Positions 24,282 to 35,470 of a stretch of 64,000 nt of DNA are shown here, one piece after another. Source of the stretch: Ptychodera flava. Lineage: Eukaryota > Hemichordata > Enteropneusta > Ptychoderidae. Where the stretch lies: NCBI RefSeq assembly GCF_041260155.1, contig NC_091933.1:8148501-8212500 (forward strand), in the 5' to 3' direction. The notes beneath the pieces are model-generated. The model was not told the origin of the DNA and did no database searches. It saw only the letters and a list, made by a program, of their open reading frames with translations. The position numbers were made by a program, and so were the translations under genes. How positions within the stretch are numbered: the first letter of the stretch is position 1; every line of letters begins with the position of its first letter.

Positions 24282-25592
24282 GTTTGTGTATGTTGCTGTG
24301 AAGTCATGGGCATGAGTTTGGTTTCGTTTTTCGGCCAATCCATTTCGAAATGTACAATGAAAGTCATTGGTGGAAATGCTCTCTAATTGTACAATTGTAT
24401 CCATTCCTTCAGAGTCGGTTTATTGAGATTTCTGCGTAAATTTGTGGAAGGATTACGAATGCAGTAGTACGGAAGGCACAGAGCCCGTATTCCATTTTCT
24501 CGAGCGGATGTGATAACGGTGATAAAAAGTCAATGACAATGCTGTCTCTATAAGTATCAAGTAGGATTTTTAAATCAAAGCACAAGATAATATTACTTGT
24601 GTGAGGTCAGTCAGATCACTCTGCGTTTTAGCTGGCGTAACGAAAACTTACTAGTAAGTCGTAAAATACATCCGCAACTATGGTGTACATGACTCCGAGG
24701 AAATCGTAAGAATTCTTACCGAGGTAAAAATTATCCAGCTCTTAATGACAAGGTTTGTGAAGGGCTAGAAGCTTCATTTTCGGTTTGACGTTGACTGAGT
24801 AAAATGATTAACCCTGAATCAGAATGAAAATCATGTTCTCGGCAGCAAAAGTGTTCGTTCCACATTGACTTGATATAGCAACATTAGTTAGAACGTTTTT
24901 GTTTGAAGTTGGTAACAATAAATTGATTCGTATTCTATTAAAGAAGAAAAATGTTCAGTCTTGAAAATGTGTAGATTAAGAGATAGTAAGTTAAAATACC
25001 ATGACTGAAAGAAAAGCTTAATCTGGTATATGCTGAAGGTAAACAAATTAACATCACAATACCAGATATTACATGTGTGTTGATTATATTATGGGCAACA
25101 TAGCTGATTAGAGAGAACATCCTATATAAATAAAGCTGTTCATCTGAAATACTTGCATGATGGTGTAATGACCGCGCCGAAACTTCAATTGCAATATTTT
25201 TTGTGTCAGGCCAGAGGCATACATACAGAAATGGCAAGTTTAGGTAATGATATTGCTTGGCTTTTCGGTGACAGTAATTGAGTCGTAACTTTAATTAAAG
25301 ATTCAATTCAGATTGTGAAACTGTTTAACACTACGTTTTTGTTGAGTTTCCTATAGAATTGCTATGGAGACAGAAAGATAAACAAAAGAAAACATGTGTC
25401 AATATCACATGCACACAGTATCATTTCGCTTGCGATGTGACAGTCATAGCTGTTTCCTTTCCTTGCATCGTTAATGTTGACAATCAACAACTTGCATATG
25501 TATTGACATATAATTATTGTGGCTCTAAACTTATGCAGCACAACTTACCGAATGTCAGCACCTCTAATATCGTAGTTTTCACTGTCTTGCAG

Positions 25593-25731
25593 ATGTTCAA
25601 CTTATGCAAGCTGCGCAGATTCTCAGCCTTCCTCAAGCTGGCTTCATCACTTCGACGACGACGTGTGTGTTGGCATTGAAATAGAATCAACAGATCCCGA
25701 AGACAGTATACCGATAAATGTGGCCCATCCG
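25593..25731 (+). CDS. plexin-like exon, end of PSI1 and start of IPT-like region
   Basis: After TGTCTTGCAG the phase-2 join gives RCSTYASCADSQPSSSWLHH, then FDDDVCVGIEIESTDPEDSI. The first cysteines complete PSI1. The acidic stretch and the PINVAHP segment lead into the first inter-PSI beta domain. It ends in phase 0 at CCG|GTATGA. Confidence 0.65.
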
Positions 25732-25978
25732 GTATGATTCAGTAACGAAACAATATAATACCATGGCAACATTGCCATTAGATATTTCACTGTGAGGCTG
25801 ACTGCATTAACCTTGCCGCATGTACAACTTGATCGGAAATTTGAAACGAACTCTGCATATACATAGCGAAGCCTTTAGAACACTGAGTTAAGAAACTCGT
25901 CGGTTGCCTTTGACGTATTAAGCACGGATTTCAAAGGCATTTTGTCTTGCTAAAGATCATGCCAATTCTATTTCACAG

Positions 25979-26135
25979 ATAACCTTGAATATGGCAGGCC
26001 TACCAGACGATGATGATAGCATATCTTATACGTGCAACTATAATGGCTACTCGACAGTTGCAGATAGGGATGGTCAGAGTTTAACCTGTGATACACCGCC
26101 ACCAGGCTATCGTCCGCACATTCCTTGCGATGAGG
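25979..26135 (+). CDS. plexin-like exon, inter-PSI beta domain
   Basis: It reads ITLNMAGLPDDDDSISYTCN, then YNGYSTVADRDGQSLTCDTP and a PHIPCDEG end. The I/V-TL...L...YxC...C pattern matches the IPT-like strand set between PSI1 and PSI2 in plexins. Phase 0 in, phase 1 out (GATGAGG|GTAGGT). Confidence 0.65.
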
Positions 26136-26773
26136 GTAGGTATCATTTTTTCGTACGAAATTTTTCTCACAACAAGACGCTGCGAGAACGGAACGCGGAC
26201 TATTTCACGGCTCAGTATTCAAAAACGTCCTTGAAAAAAGAGACCGAAGTGCCGGTATACCATGATAAGCATACACACAATTAGTCCATGTTTCAACAAA
26301 ATGTATCGTGTTTTCATTTGCATCCCCGCCTTTCAATCATATCCTCGTTACACCGACTGAAAGTCGATATAGGATGTGATGTATTACCTTTTTATCGTTA
26401 TTTCGCTCAATTAAAGTTATCGTAATTAAAGATTACGGGGCACATTTCCTTGACAGACAGTAATTGATCATGTACAATTCATTGGTTTGAAATCGCGTTA
26501 GTGGCTGAAATGTGCTCATTTTGTGAAAATGGTGTTTCAATCTGCAGTTTTCCATCCTACTTTGAATTTCTTGAATACGGACCCGAACGGTCATAATATA
26601 AGGAAATTAAAATGACGATGGAAAATGTGGTGCTCAATAGGACCATAAAAACAATGTTTTTGTCATCTGCCTGTAAGTTAGTATCATTTATTACAGTGTC
26701 AAGATTCTAAAAGCACAACAAGCATTGATCAGGTGGAACTCTTTAATTTGCGTATCAATATATCGTTTTACAG

Positions 26774-26870
26774 ATCACATCACCGAAATACTGAATGTCA
26801 CGGATGACACAACAAATGGAGACTACTCAGACACAGATTTCCATTATTACGATTGCTCTGTGCATAAATC
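26774..26870 (+). CDS. plexin-like exon before PSI2
   Basis: The phase-1 join gives DHITEILNVTDDTTNGDYSD and TDFHYYDCSVHKS. The final F-YDCS is the standard plexin lead into PSI2. It ends TC|GTGAGT in phase 2, completed by A-TGT of the next exon. An N-glycosylation site (NVT) is present. Confidence 0.65.
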
Positions 26871-26941
26871 GTGAGTGAATCATCGTCTTATTCACTGGTT
26901 TTATAGAAACTATATGGAAGCTTCTCATCGAAGTGTGACCG

Positions 26942-27024
26942 CAACCACCACCACCATCACCACCGCCACCATCACCACCACCATCACCATCACCACCACC
27001 ATAATCACCACCACCACCATCATT

Positions 27025-27069
<45 letters not shown>
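26942..27069. repeat. CAC/CAT trinucleotide microsatellite
   Basis: Interrupted (CACCAT)n passes into about 19 uninterrupted ATC units inside the intron between 26870 and 27352. The long Asp/Gly or Ile/Thr frames over it are artefacts. Confidence 0.95.
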
Positions 27070-27351
27070 GGTAGTAACAGTAAAGTACTTTGACAACATT
27101 AGCCATAATGTGATAGTATACGTACAGCTGCAACTAGGTACGCCTTCAGTAAATCGCCATTGATATTACAGAATACAGTATTTGAGGACATAGGTATATT
27201 TATAGTGGCAGAACTGGAAACATATCATACAATTTGTTTTCCTTCTTGATCAAAATTCATTGATTACATGTTAATGCTGATGACACCTGTTGTGTATGAC
27301 ACACATCTAATCGCACTTCAAAGAGTAATAAACCTCAATTTATTTTTCCAG

Positions 27352-27472
27352 ATGTACAAGCTGCGTAACCAGTGACTGGGCCTGCAATTGGTGTGTCTAC
27401 GAAAACCGATGTACACATTACTTGGACATATGCCAAAGAGATGATTCTTCGTCAGTCGTAGTTGGAATCAAT
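27352..27472 (+). CDS. plexin-like exon, PSI domain 2
   Basis: After TTTTTCCAG it reads SCTSCVTSDWACNWCVYENR, CTHYLDICQRDD and a SSSVVVGIN end. CxxCxxxxWxCxWCxxxxxC is the typical PSI2 pattern of plexins. Phase 2 in, phase 0 out (ATCAAT|GTAAGT). Confidence 0.75.
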
Positions 27473-27519
27473 GTAAGTACAAATGCATCACAACGAAAAG
27501 GTGATGGTAAAACCAGCAC

Positions 27520-27695
27520 GCCTGGAAATTGAAAATCTTAAACTTTTGCCAAACTTTCCGTAAGTAATCTTTCCACTATTTCTTCTAGAAATCGAGAATA
27601 AAAGTCAGGGTCACCATTCAGAATTTGGTACTAGAGAAACAAATAACACAAATTTACCGACATTTAAAATTAAGCATGGCTGCCATCCCTTTTTT
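27520..27695. repeat. dispersed intron repeat, copy 2
   Basis: This copy carries CTTTTGCCAAACTTT, then GGGTCACCATTCAGAATTTG, GTACTAGAGAAACAAATAAC and GGCTGCCATCCCTT. It matches copy 1 at 23200-23400 over most of its length. Confidence 0.7.
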
Positions 27696-28131
27696 AAACA
27701 CTGTGGGGAAAAATAAAATTATCGACTTTCGAAAAACAAAGAGAGTGAACATTTTTCCTACTCCAAGAGCTTCAAAATGAACCCCCCCCCTCAAAAAAAA
27801 GTGGTAGACCAGAAACGACCTGTATAAACTTGCGCATTAACGTATCTGTCCCCGAGGTGCATTCTACCTTAACTGTGTGGATTTCGGGAAATATAAAGCG
27901 AAGTAAGAGTCAGCAGACGATTTCAATGTATTTTACAAGTTTACATGATATATTGATCATCTTGTAGATTCTGATCCTTTATAGTAATCTTTCCATCCCG
28001 TTTTCTTTGATATAGTTTTGATGATGAAAAGAGTTGCACAAAAGCATACGAACAGTGTGGATTCGTCAGATCCCTTTGATCTGATATTGTCTACCTAAAG
28101 TTATTGCTATTTTCTTTTTCCTTTTAACAAG

Positions 28132-28266
28132 AACAAGTTCAAAGACACTGGTATCAAGGGACAGGAATTTTGTCCTCAGCTAGACGTACAGAAGGGAGAG
28201 GTGTTAATACCGGTCAATGTCAACACAAAGATCCAACTTCCAACACTTAACATCTATGATAATAAG
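28132..28266 (+). CDS. plexin-like exon, second IPT-like region
   Basis: It reads NKFKDTGIKGQEFCPQLDVQ and KGEVLIPVNVNTKIQLPTLN. The CP.L...EVLIPV.V...I.L pattern is the plexin beta domain after PSI2. The acceptor is TTTTAACAAG, the donor AAG|GTAAAT, both phase 0. Confidence 0.65.
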
Positions 28267-28496
28267 GTAAATAAAAGTAATGAACGAGAATGGGGTATGT
28301 TGGATTTAACTCTCATGCCATTTTGACAGCCTTAAAGAATCATTGGTAGTTTTGTGTGTTGTTGAAGAAGTTTTATGCGATTTCGACGATAGACTAGCGA
28401 AACACATTTTCTCAGAGTAAACTTACCTTTCACCTCAGTGTTATTGAACTTGAACACAGACATGTACCTTTACTCGGACTTTTACTCGAATCTTAG

Positions 28497-28598
28497 GATT
28501 TAGGTGAATACGAGTGTGTTCTGATGGTTGAAGGCAAACCTCAAACCATCGAAGCAACAAGACATAATGAAACATTAGTGACGTGCAACATGAGAAAG
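28497..28598 (+). CDS. plexin-like exon, second IPT-like region continued
   Basis: Exactly 34 codons in phase 0 read DLGEYECVLMVEGKPQTIEA, then TRHNETLVTCNMRK. The YEC.L..EG......R.N...V.C pattern agrees with plexins. Donor AAAG|GTATGT. Confidence 0.65.
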
Positions 28599-29035
28599 GT
28601 ATGTGAACACTAGGTTTTGGAAAATGTATTTTATGGTACACGACGGGATTCTCGGCAACTCTGTCACTTTTATAAGATACACGGCAATATGAAATGGCAT
28701 ATGGCTTTTTAATACTTGGTGGACTGGCACACATGGCGAACAGAGAAGTAGATGACACAGGGGCTGGTGCAGACTCACGCATTGAACACTGAATAGGCTT
28801 TCATATCGCACAGACCAACTCGAACAAATTAGGCAATTTGCATCTGACATTCAGACCTTTTTTCTGGCAAGTAAACCATGGACTGTACATATGGTAATTA
28901 TGTTCACATGACGAATATTTATCAGAAATAGTAATTTTTCAACACGAGGGAAGACAGTTTGCGCTAATCTTATCGTCTCTAAGCTAGAAAGTTGACAGAG
29001 ATATTCTCGTCATATTATGTTTAGCGTAGTTAGTG

Positions 29036-29222
29036 CCTCGAAATTGAAAGACTAACTTTCGTTCAAACTTTCCTTGCGGAAAAATTAAATAAATATTCAC
29101 TTTCGAAATAATATTAATAAAATTATGGGTCACCGTGTAAATCTAAATTAACCAGAAAAACAGGTTTCCCGATATTTACCAATACTTGAAATTGAAAATG
29201 GCTGCTATCCCTGTGTTTGCGG
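29036..29222. repeat. dispersed intron repeat, copy 3
   Basis: It shares GGGTCACCGTG, CCGATATTTACC and ATGGCTGCTATCCCTG with copies 1 and 2, in the same orientation. It is the most diverged of the three. Confidence 0.6.
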
Positions 29223-29418
29223 GATAAAATTTAATTTAGATTTTCACAAGTATAAGATAATGGTGTGCGATTTCACTTAATATTGCACCATACGGTTAAT
29301 CGCAAATACGACCTCGTATGGATGGCGTATTGAACGAAACGCCAGTTACGGCAACAGATGTATAATAATAACAATTTATTTTTCAAAATATTATGAGGTC
29401 ATTATTCTCTTTTGTCAG

Positions 29419-29515
29419 TACACCTACGAATCATTTCAACCAGAAATGCATGCCAGTCTAACTCTGAGGTGGAATTATGGTTACCATGTAATTGACGATA
29501 TGCATGGTTATGAAG
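29419..29515 (+). CDS. plexin-like exon, lead to expected PSI3
   Basis: It reads YTYESFQPEMHASLTLRWNY and GYHVIDDMHGYE. It matches the plexin Y.YE....L....V.W strand pair just before PSI3. It ends GAA G|GTGAGA in phase 1. No phase-1 exon with PSI3 or later IPT repeats is recognisable downstream, so the plexin homology stops here. Confidence 0.6.
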
Positions 29516-29700
29516 GTGAGATATACAATCTAATACAAACTAATAGTAAAGACAATGTATGATAGAAAGTGAAGCCAATACGGAGGTCTGCCCTTAACAA
29601 AACAATGTCTTTAGGAGGCGTCTCCAAAGTATTGGAAAACTACTTCACTCATCAACTTTATTACATAATTCCATATACAATGATACATGTGCCATTGTAG

Positions 29701-29799
29701 CTCGTTGAGAAGGAAATAATTCAATATGTTGACCACTGTGAGCCTCACTGCTTGGAGAGAGATCCGGGCCAGTGTTGTGATACCTTCAACATTAACTTG
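29701..29799 (+). CDS. unrecognised tail exon A
   Basis: This is 33 codons, phase 0 to phase 0, after CCATTGTAG and before TTG|GTATGT. It reads LVEKEIIQYVDHCEPHCLER, then DPGQCCDTFNINL. The cysteine spacing (CxxxC, CC) could be a degenerate PSI3 or a half somatomedin-B-like knot. The phase does not join 29515, so an unseen exon, an error, or a separate transcript is needed. Confidence 0.4.
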
Positions 29800-30573
29800 G
29801 TATGTTTATACTCCGTATTGTCTAAACGTTTAACCACTTGTATACCAGCAAGATTCTGTTCTTTAAGGTTTTGTATAGAGGTCTAGCTGACAGTCAAGAG
29901 CTCCATGAAAAGTGTACATGTACATTACAGTATGGGTGTGAAATAGATAGATGATAAATTTAACCCCTAGATTTAAAATATTGATTATCTTTGTGGAGTA
30001 AGATGGAATACTCAAATGATGTATCTGAAACTGTGATCCAGCGAGAGAGCTTTTAGATTTTGAAGATCACAACACATTATGTGCAACCATGCACTCATAG
30101 CAATGCAAAAACACTTTTAAGCAAATATGGAGAATTTGGTTTGTTAATTTGAAGTTCTTTGGCTTGAAATAATGTGTCATGATATTTAATGTCTATTCTG
30201 GCGTATTATGATCATGATAAACGGTTGAAGTAACATTAAATCACCGTACTATCATCAGTCATAGCGTTTCATTGTAGCGCTTACCGTCGACCATATTTCA
30301 CATTTCTTTCGATGAAGGATTTACAAGACAAAATGTTGTGGGTTTAAATGAACGTTTGGTGGAATTGTGCGTGTCGTCAAAGGTACCGTAAACGTAAAAT
30401 TTTAGAGTAATAAAAAAGTTATATTCATTTGGCACAGTCAGATCAGACATTGTGTCTTAAAGCCATAGGAAAATACGAAATGTGGAAAAGAGTTTGAAAC
30501 AAGTCTGAAAATTGACAATCTGGAAAACAACATTTTAAGATCCTAACTTTGACCGGAGTATATCCTGTTTTAG

Positions 30574-30648
30574 GATCTGCGTGGTTTGTCTCATCGTAAG
30601 GCAGCTTTTGATGAACTGCTGAAGTTTCTCATCGCACACAAAGACAAG
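30574..30648 (+). CDS. unrecognised tail exon B
   Basis: This is 25 codons, phase 0 to phase 0, between TCCTGTTTTAG and AAG|GTATGA. It reads DLRGLSHRKAAFDELLKFLI and AHKDK, an amphipathic helix. The RK.AFDELL..L spacing weakly recalls the last helices of CARD domains. I do not rely on that. Confidence 0.45.
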
Positions 30649-31165
30649 GTATGACACTTTATTATGATCAGTTGTAATAAATTTGAATGTATGATGCAAT
30701 TTTTCTTAATTCGCCGCATTCAACATTTAAATTGTTTCCTTCATCAAAGCAACACTAAATTTAAATGTATTATTCTAGAAACCAATTTTGGACATTGTTA
30801 TCGAACTGAATACAATCACTTTATGTTGATGCGTCACAGAGCGGTGAATCTACTAATAAAAGACGTGAGTAAATTTTTCATGAGTGATCTGAATAAGAAT
30901 CAGTAAAACTGACTTTTCAATCAGTAGTGTGTATGAAATTATGAAACAAACACCTATATCATTTTCCAGTTAAATTTGAAAGATCCCTAATCTCATACGT
31001 ACAGACACATGCGGCAAATCGCGATGTACAAATAACCAGTCTACTGTACATATACAGATTGAAGCAATCGGGTACAAAAGGCGACTGAGCTACAGTATGT
31101 AAAACGATGCTTTACACAGCGAATGTATTTACAACCTTCAGACTGCATTTTGTGACATTTTACAG

Positions 31166-31261
31166 TTTATGGACGCTCTGGATAGCTATGGAAATTGTGA
31201 GAAGGAATGTCATGCAACTACGCTGGATAAATTAGTCGAAGACTTGACTGGAAATCAGTAG
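31166..31261 (+). CDS. unrecognised tail exon C with stop codon
   Basis: After GACATTTTACAG it reads FMDALDSYGNCEKECHATTL and DKLVEDLTGNQ, then TAG at 31259-31261. It joins exon B in phase 0. Together A, B and C give 89 residues that are helical and carry six cysteines. No transmembrane segment or plexin GAP domain is present, so the product would be secreted. An ATTAAA lies near 31301. Confidence 0.45.
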   Translation, partial: FMDALDSYGNCEKECHATTLDKLVEDLTGNQ

Positions 31262-32308
31262 AAGACGAGGTGTACCTGATATAATTACAAGCTTGGAACA
31301 TATTAAAGATATAATCTCTGCTATAATCACAAAGCATCACACATTGTATCCGATAAGGTTTATTTCTCTGAATATGGTATTCAGGCAAATTTATTCTAGT
31401 TTCGGTATAATTCTGTACATTACACATACAGTAAAACACTGCTATCCCAGTAAAAATAACAGTACAGAATTCTCTACCTGATTGAAAAGACTGGTGCAGA
31501 TTTTAATTTCGTGAATATTTCCATACGTACTCATAGTCAGCAGTTTTTTCAAGATGACTTTTATTACGAAGATTCCTCAAGTCCCAGTTGTGTATTGATT
31601 TGCATCAGTTTTCGACTGTTGGTTCTTAACAATACTATAGGGAAGAAAGTCTTGCCATTAGGTCATTTCAGTGACTTTTCCACCAGGCAGTACATCCGCA
31701 TATTATTGTGGTGCATGGTATTCAACTTCATGCAAATTTGCAACTTGCTTCACGTCAGCGGTAGTTGAAATTCACACCATACAGTTACTGAGTTAACACT
31801 TATGTGGTCACTTATAATCATGAGTTATAATTTTACCTAGTCCCTCGTAATCATGAGTTTAAATTTTACCTGGTCTCTTATAGCCATGCAAATGGCTAGA
31901 TGTAGTATTATACGGAGGTCTTTGAAAGTTCTACTGTTCCTGAACACTAACAATGTATTACAATTAGTATAAAATACAATGCAATACTTTATTGATCTCC
32001 GTGGAGAAATGACAGTGTCTGATTTTTTTTTCTGATTTTTTTAGACTTGAAATGTTTTGTTATTAACTTCCAAATACTTGTCTTCAGACAATCGCTATCG
32101 TGACTTTGTTCACATGTACTAACATATAATCGCAGATTCAGAATTGGTATTTTGTTTTGATTTGATTTGATTTTAAATTCATAATATCAACTCTCATATG
32201 ATCCTGATTTAAGCGTATTTTGATAGCTTAATGATTATCAGAGTCGTCATTTTCTTGATAAGATTTGTTTTTCAAAAACAGGCAAATAAACTGGATTCTT
32301 AGCATTGT

Positions 32309-32310
<2 letters not shown>
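31262..32310. other. intergenic, nothing recognised
   Basis: The sequence is AT-rich. A 2-copy phrase around AATCATGAGTT..AATTTTACCTAGTC lies at about 31815-31885. No exon is supported. Confidence 0.5.

Positions 32311-32345
<35 letters not shown>
32311..32345. repeat. (TAA)n tail of the LINE
   Basis: About eleven TTA units on the + strand, equal to TAA on the LINE's own strand, lie directly after its 3' UTR. A short tandem 3' repeat in place of poly(A) is usual for several non-L1 LINE groups. Confidence 0.85.
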
Positions 32346-32440
32346 TCTTTATTTATAGAGGGTAATCTGAGTTACAAATGAATTGTAATTTACATCAGAG
32401 CCCTCGTCAAGAAAGCAACAAATCAATACAAAGTAATTAA

Positions 32441-35400
32441 TTAGACATCTAAAGAAAAAAAAAAGATACAACGAAAGCATCTACTCCAGTGATGAACCCT
32501 CATTAATGAATTTTGAAAAAGAAAATTGCGCAATTGAGATTTGAACTGCGATAGTCTTTCAATACTTCGGATTGAAATAGGAATATTATTCCAAATCGTT
32601 GTGGCTCGATAAATGAACGATCTCTGTCCAGTAGCTGTTTTGAAAATTGGAGCGTATAAATTCCTGTTACTAGAACTACGGGTAGTAATATTACTCACGT
32701 CAGAGATATAACGGAACTGGTTTAAGTAATCAGGTGCAAGCCCATTCAAGATTTTAAAGGTCATTACAGCAATGAAATAATCAATTCGAAAGTCAATGGG
32801 TAGCCAAAGAAGGCGAGAGAAAAGAGTACGTGTAGACTGTAATGTCAACACCTAAAATAACCCTGGCCGCTCTCTTTTGAAGCCTGTAAATCTTTGTAAA
32901 TTACTCTTTGTGGTGTTTCCCCATACAGTATAGCAATAATCGAAAACAGAAAGAAAAGTGGCATTGTAAACTAAAATAAGGACACTATAAGGAGTTAAAG
33001 GACGCAGCCTTTGCAAGACTCCTATTCTCATAGATAATTTCTTACACAACTTATTTACATGATTATCCCAACTTAGAGTACTGTCAATCTCAATACCGAG
33101 AAGGTTGTGACTGAAAACATTTGAAATCTCACAGTTGTTTATACATACATTAATTGTTACATTTGACTCTTTTAAATTTTTAACCTTCGGGTTTGACGCT
33201 ACAATCATACTCTTTGTCTTTGTGGTATTGATGGACATCGCATTGTTGTTAACCCAGGTAGAGATAGGTAGCACATCTTCCTGAATTGTTTTTCAACTTC
33301 ATCAATACCATCCCCAGATACAAATAAAGTTTGATCATCAGCAAACATGTCTAAGTTACACATATTTAGACATAAAGGAAGGTCGTTTATGAAAATCAGA
33401 AATAAAAGTGGTCCTAAAATGGAGCCTTGAGGTACTCCACATACAATTGGTAAAGTATATGATTTCTCCCCTAAGTAGCTGGTAAACTGACTCCTATCAG
33501 TGAGGTACGATCGAAACCAGCTTAAAGAGGAACCAGTGACACCATAAATAGAAAGCTTTCTAATGAGAATTTGATGATCAACAAGATCGAAAGCTTTACA
33601 TAGATCTAAAAACATTAAACCATTATACAAACCCAGATCAATATTATTTAAAAGTTGATCTGTAAGCTTAAGAAGTGCAGTGTGGCATGAATGAAATTGT
33701 CTAAAACCAGACTGCGAGCTGATCAAAAGATTGTTTGTTTGAAGATAATCATAGAAACTCTTATAAACATGCCTCTCAAGAATCTTCGATAAAGCAGGCA
33801 GAATGGGCCTGTAGTTATTTAAAGTTGTTTTGACCCACTCTTGTGAACTGGTACAACTTTAGCACATTTAAAACATTTCGAAAACGAACCATTTACAATT
33901 GACAAATTAAATATTTTCGTGACAGAATCAGCAATGCTGGCAGCACCAACTTGGAGAAGTTTCGGGGAAATGTTGTCATTTCCCTCGGTCTTATTGATAT
34001 CTAATGAAGAAAGTTGATCCATAACAAAACTACAGGAAATAGGTGGGATTTGAAAAGTGACAGGGGCAGGATCCATTTGTTCAGTTACCCATACTTTAAT
34101 CAGACTAAAGTCTGGCTCAGTGTGAACACTTTGGCGATAACTATTTACAATACTTGTAAAGTGGGTATTGAACGCATTTGCGATGGCCTTATTGTCAGAG
34201 AGCAATACATCATTGTGAACAATACGAGGACTTTGGGATGGGGAGTTTCCTTTGGACAGTATTTCATTAACAGCTAGTACGCCACACAACCGAGGAATTC
34301 CTGGAATTTTCTGTAAAAAACATTTTTATAATGACGACGTTTTTCGGAGGCAATGGTGTGAACAACCTTATTTCTATGAGATTGTAAAGGAGCCAGTCAT
34401 CAGGCGAGTTTGAACGGGAAGCCTTGACAAGATTGAAGTCCCTAGCGTGCATGAGATCTAAAATATGTGTAGAGAACCATGGTGGCTGTTTTAAGCCTTT
34501 TAACTCTTCTGACATTGTAGGGGGCGTGGTTGTTACAAACAGAATTAAACGAGTTAATCCACTCATTAAAAGTTTCGTTGATGTCATTCATATTGTCAAC
34601 ATAAGGCCAGGAGACTGAGTTCAAATTATCTGAAACGAAATTACGATATTGTCTGTGCTTAACATATATATGATCACCAGTACCACCACAATTACTGTTA
34701 TGGCGTTTAATTACACAGATAGGGTAATGGTCAGAGAGACCTACTTCAGGTACACATACAGAAGAAACATGAAGGGGAATAATAGTTTCACATAGATATG
34801 GTCTAAAAGAGAACCAGAAACCGGCCGGGTAGGACTATTCACAAGTTGTTCAAAGTTCAATGACATCATACATCTGTATAAATAGTGATTCTCCCCATTC
34901 GATGCAAGAAGGTTGATATTAAAATCCCCCAGTATAATCATTTCCTTATTTTCAAGTTGAGCCGACTCAATAACAGATTCGATTTTGCGGTCAACACAAA
35001 GGAATGAACTTGGTGGTCGATAAATATCCATTACCAGGAGAGGGCGAGCATGATATATGATTACCTCGAGGATAATCGCTTCTACATCATTGGATTCAAG
35101 ATCAAATCTCCGTATAAAATGCACATCAGAGGCTACGTAAGCTACAAGACCGCCGCCCATACCAGTAGGACGGTCCTTTCTACATTTCTACGTAATTAGA
35201 AATTGCAAAGTCGGAGTCTTGGTTCAAGTCACTTAAAAAAGTTTCGCTTAAAATAAGAATATCAAAAGGTCTCTTATTATGACAAAGTAAAAGGCGTAGT
35301 TCATCAATCTTGTTGGTAATGTGTTGTATGTTCCAATGAGCAATGCGCAAACCTTTACCTGTGGTGACATTGTGAAAGGGTAGATATAACTTGTCCAGAG

Positions 35401-35451
35401 ACGTATTACGCGACGACGGTTGAATATTCGTGACTTCAGATTGGACGGCAC
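32441..35451 (-). pseudogene. LINE ORF2: APE endonuclease and reverse transcriptase, frameshifted
   Basis: From the 5' side (35451 downwards) the endonuclease reads LRIAHWNIQHITNKIDELRL and FDILILSETFLSDLNQDSDF. After a frame change it continues with GGGLVAYV, IYRPPSS, LGDFNINLL and GSLLDHIYV, which supply the catalytic Asn, Asp and His positions. The RT follows with SGFRQFHSCHTALL, FLDLCKAFDLVDHQIL, GVPQGSILGPLLFLIFINDL and the catalytic box FADDQTL (Phe in place of the usual Tyr). The thumb region ends with LLWLPIDFRIDYFI near 32800. Frame changes fall near 35160, 34740, 34590-34270, 33820, 33205-33275 and 32852, so no full protein is made. The order of parts is typical of CR1/L2 relatives. 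Confidence 0.85.
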
Positions 35452-35470
35452 ACTCTTCGTGGCCCGATTC

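Noticed and set aside
26827-27099. Poly-Asp/Gly and poly-Ile/Thr frames
   Set aside because: They come from the CAC/CAT microsatellite inside a plexin intron, between two phased exons.
29603-29700. Exon joining 29515 to 29701 in phase 1
   Set aside because: A TTTAG acceptor opens a frame in the right phase, but it runs into TAG just before 29701 without a donor site, so it cannot bridge the two.
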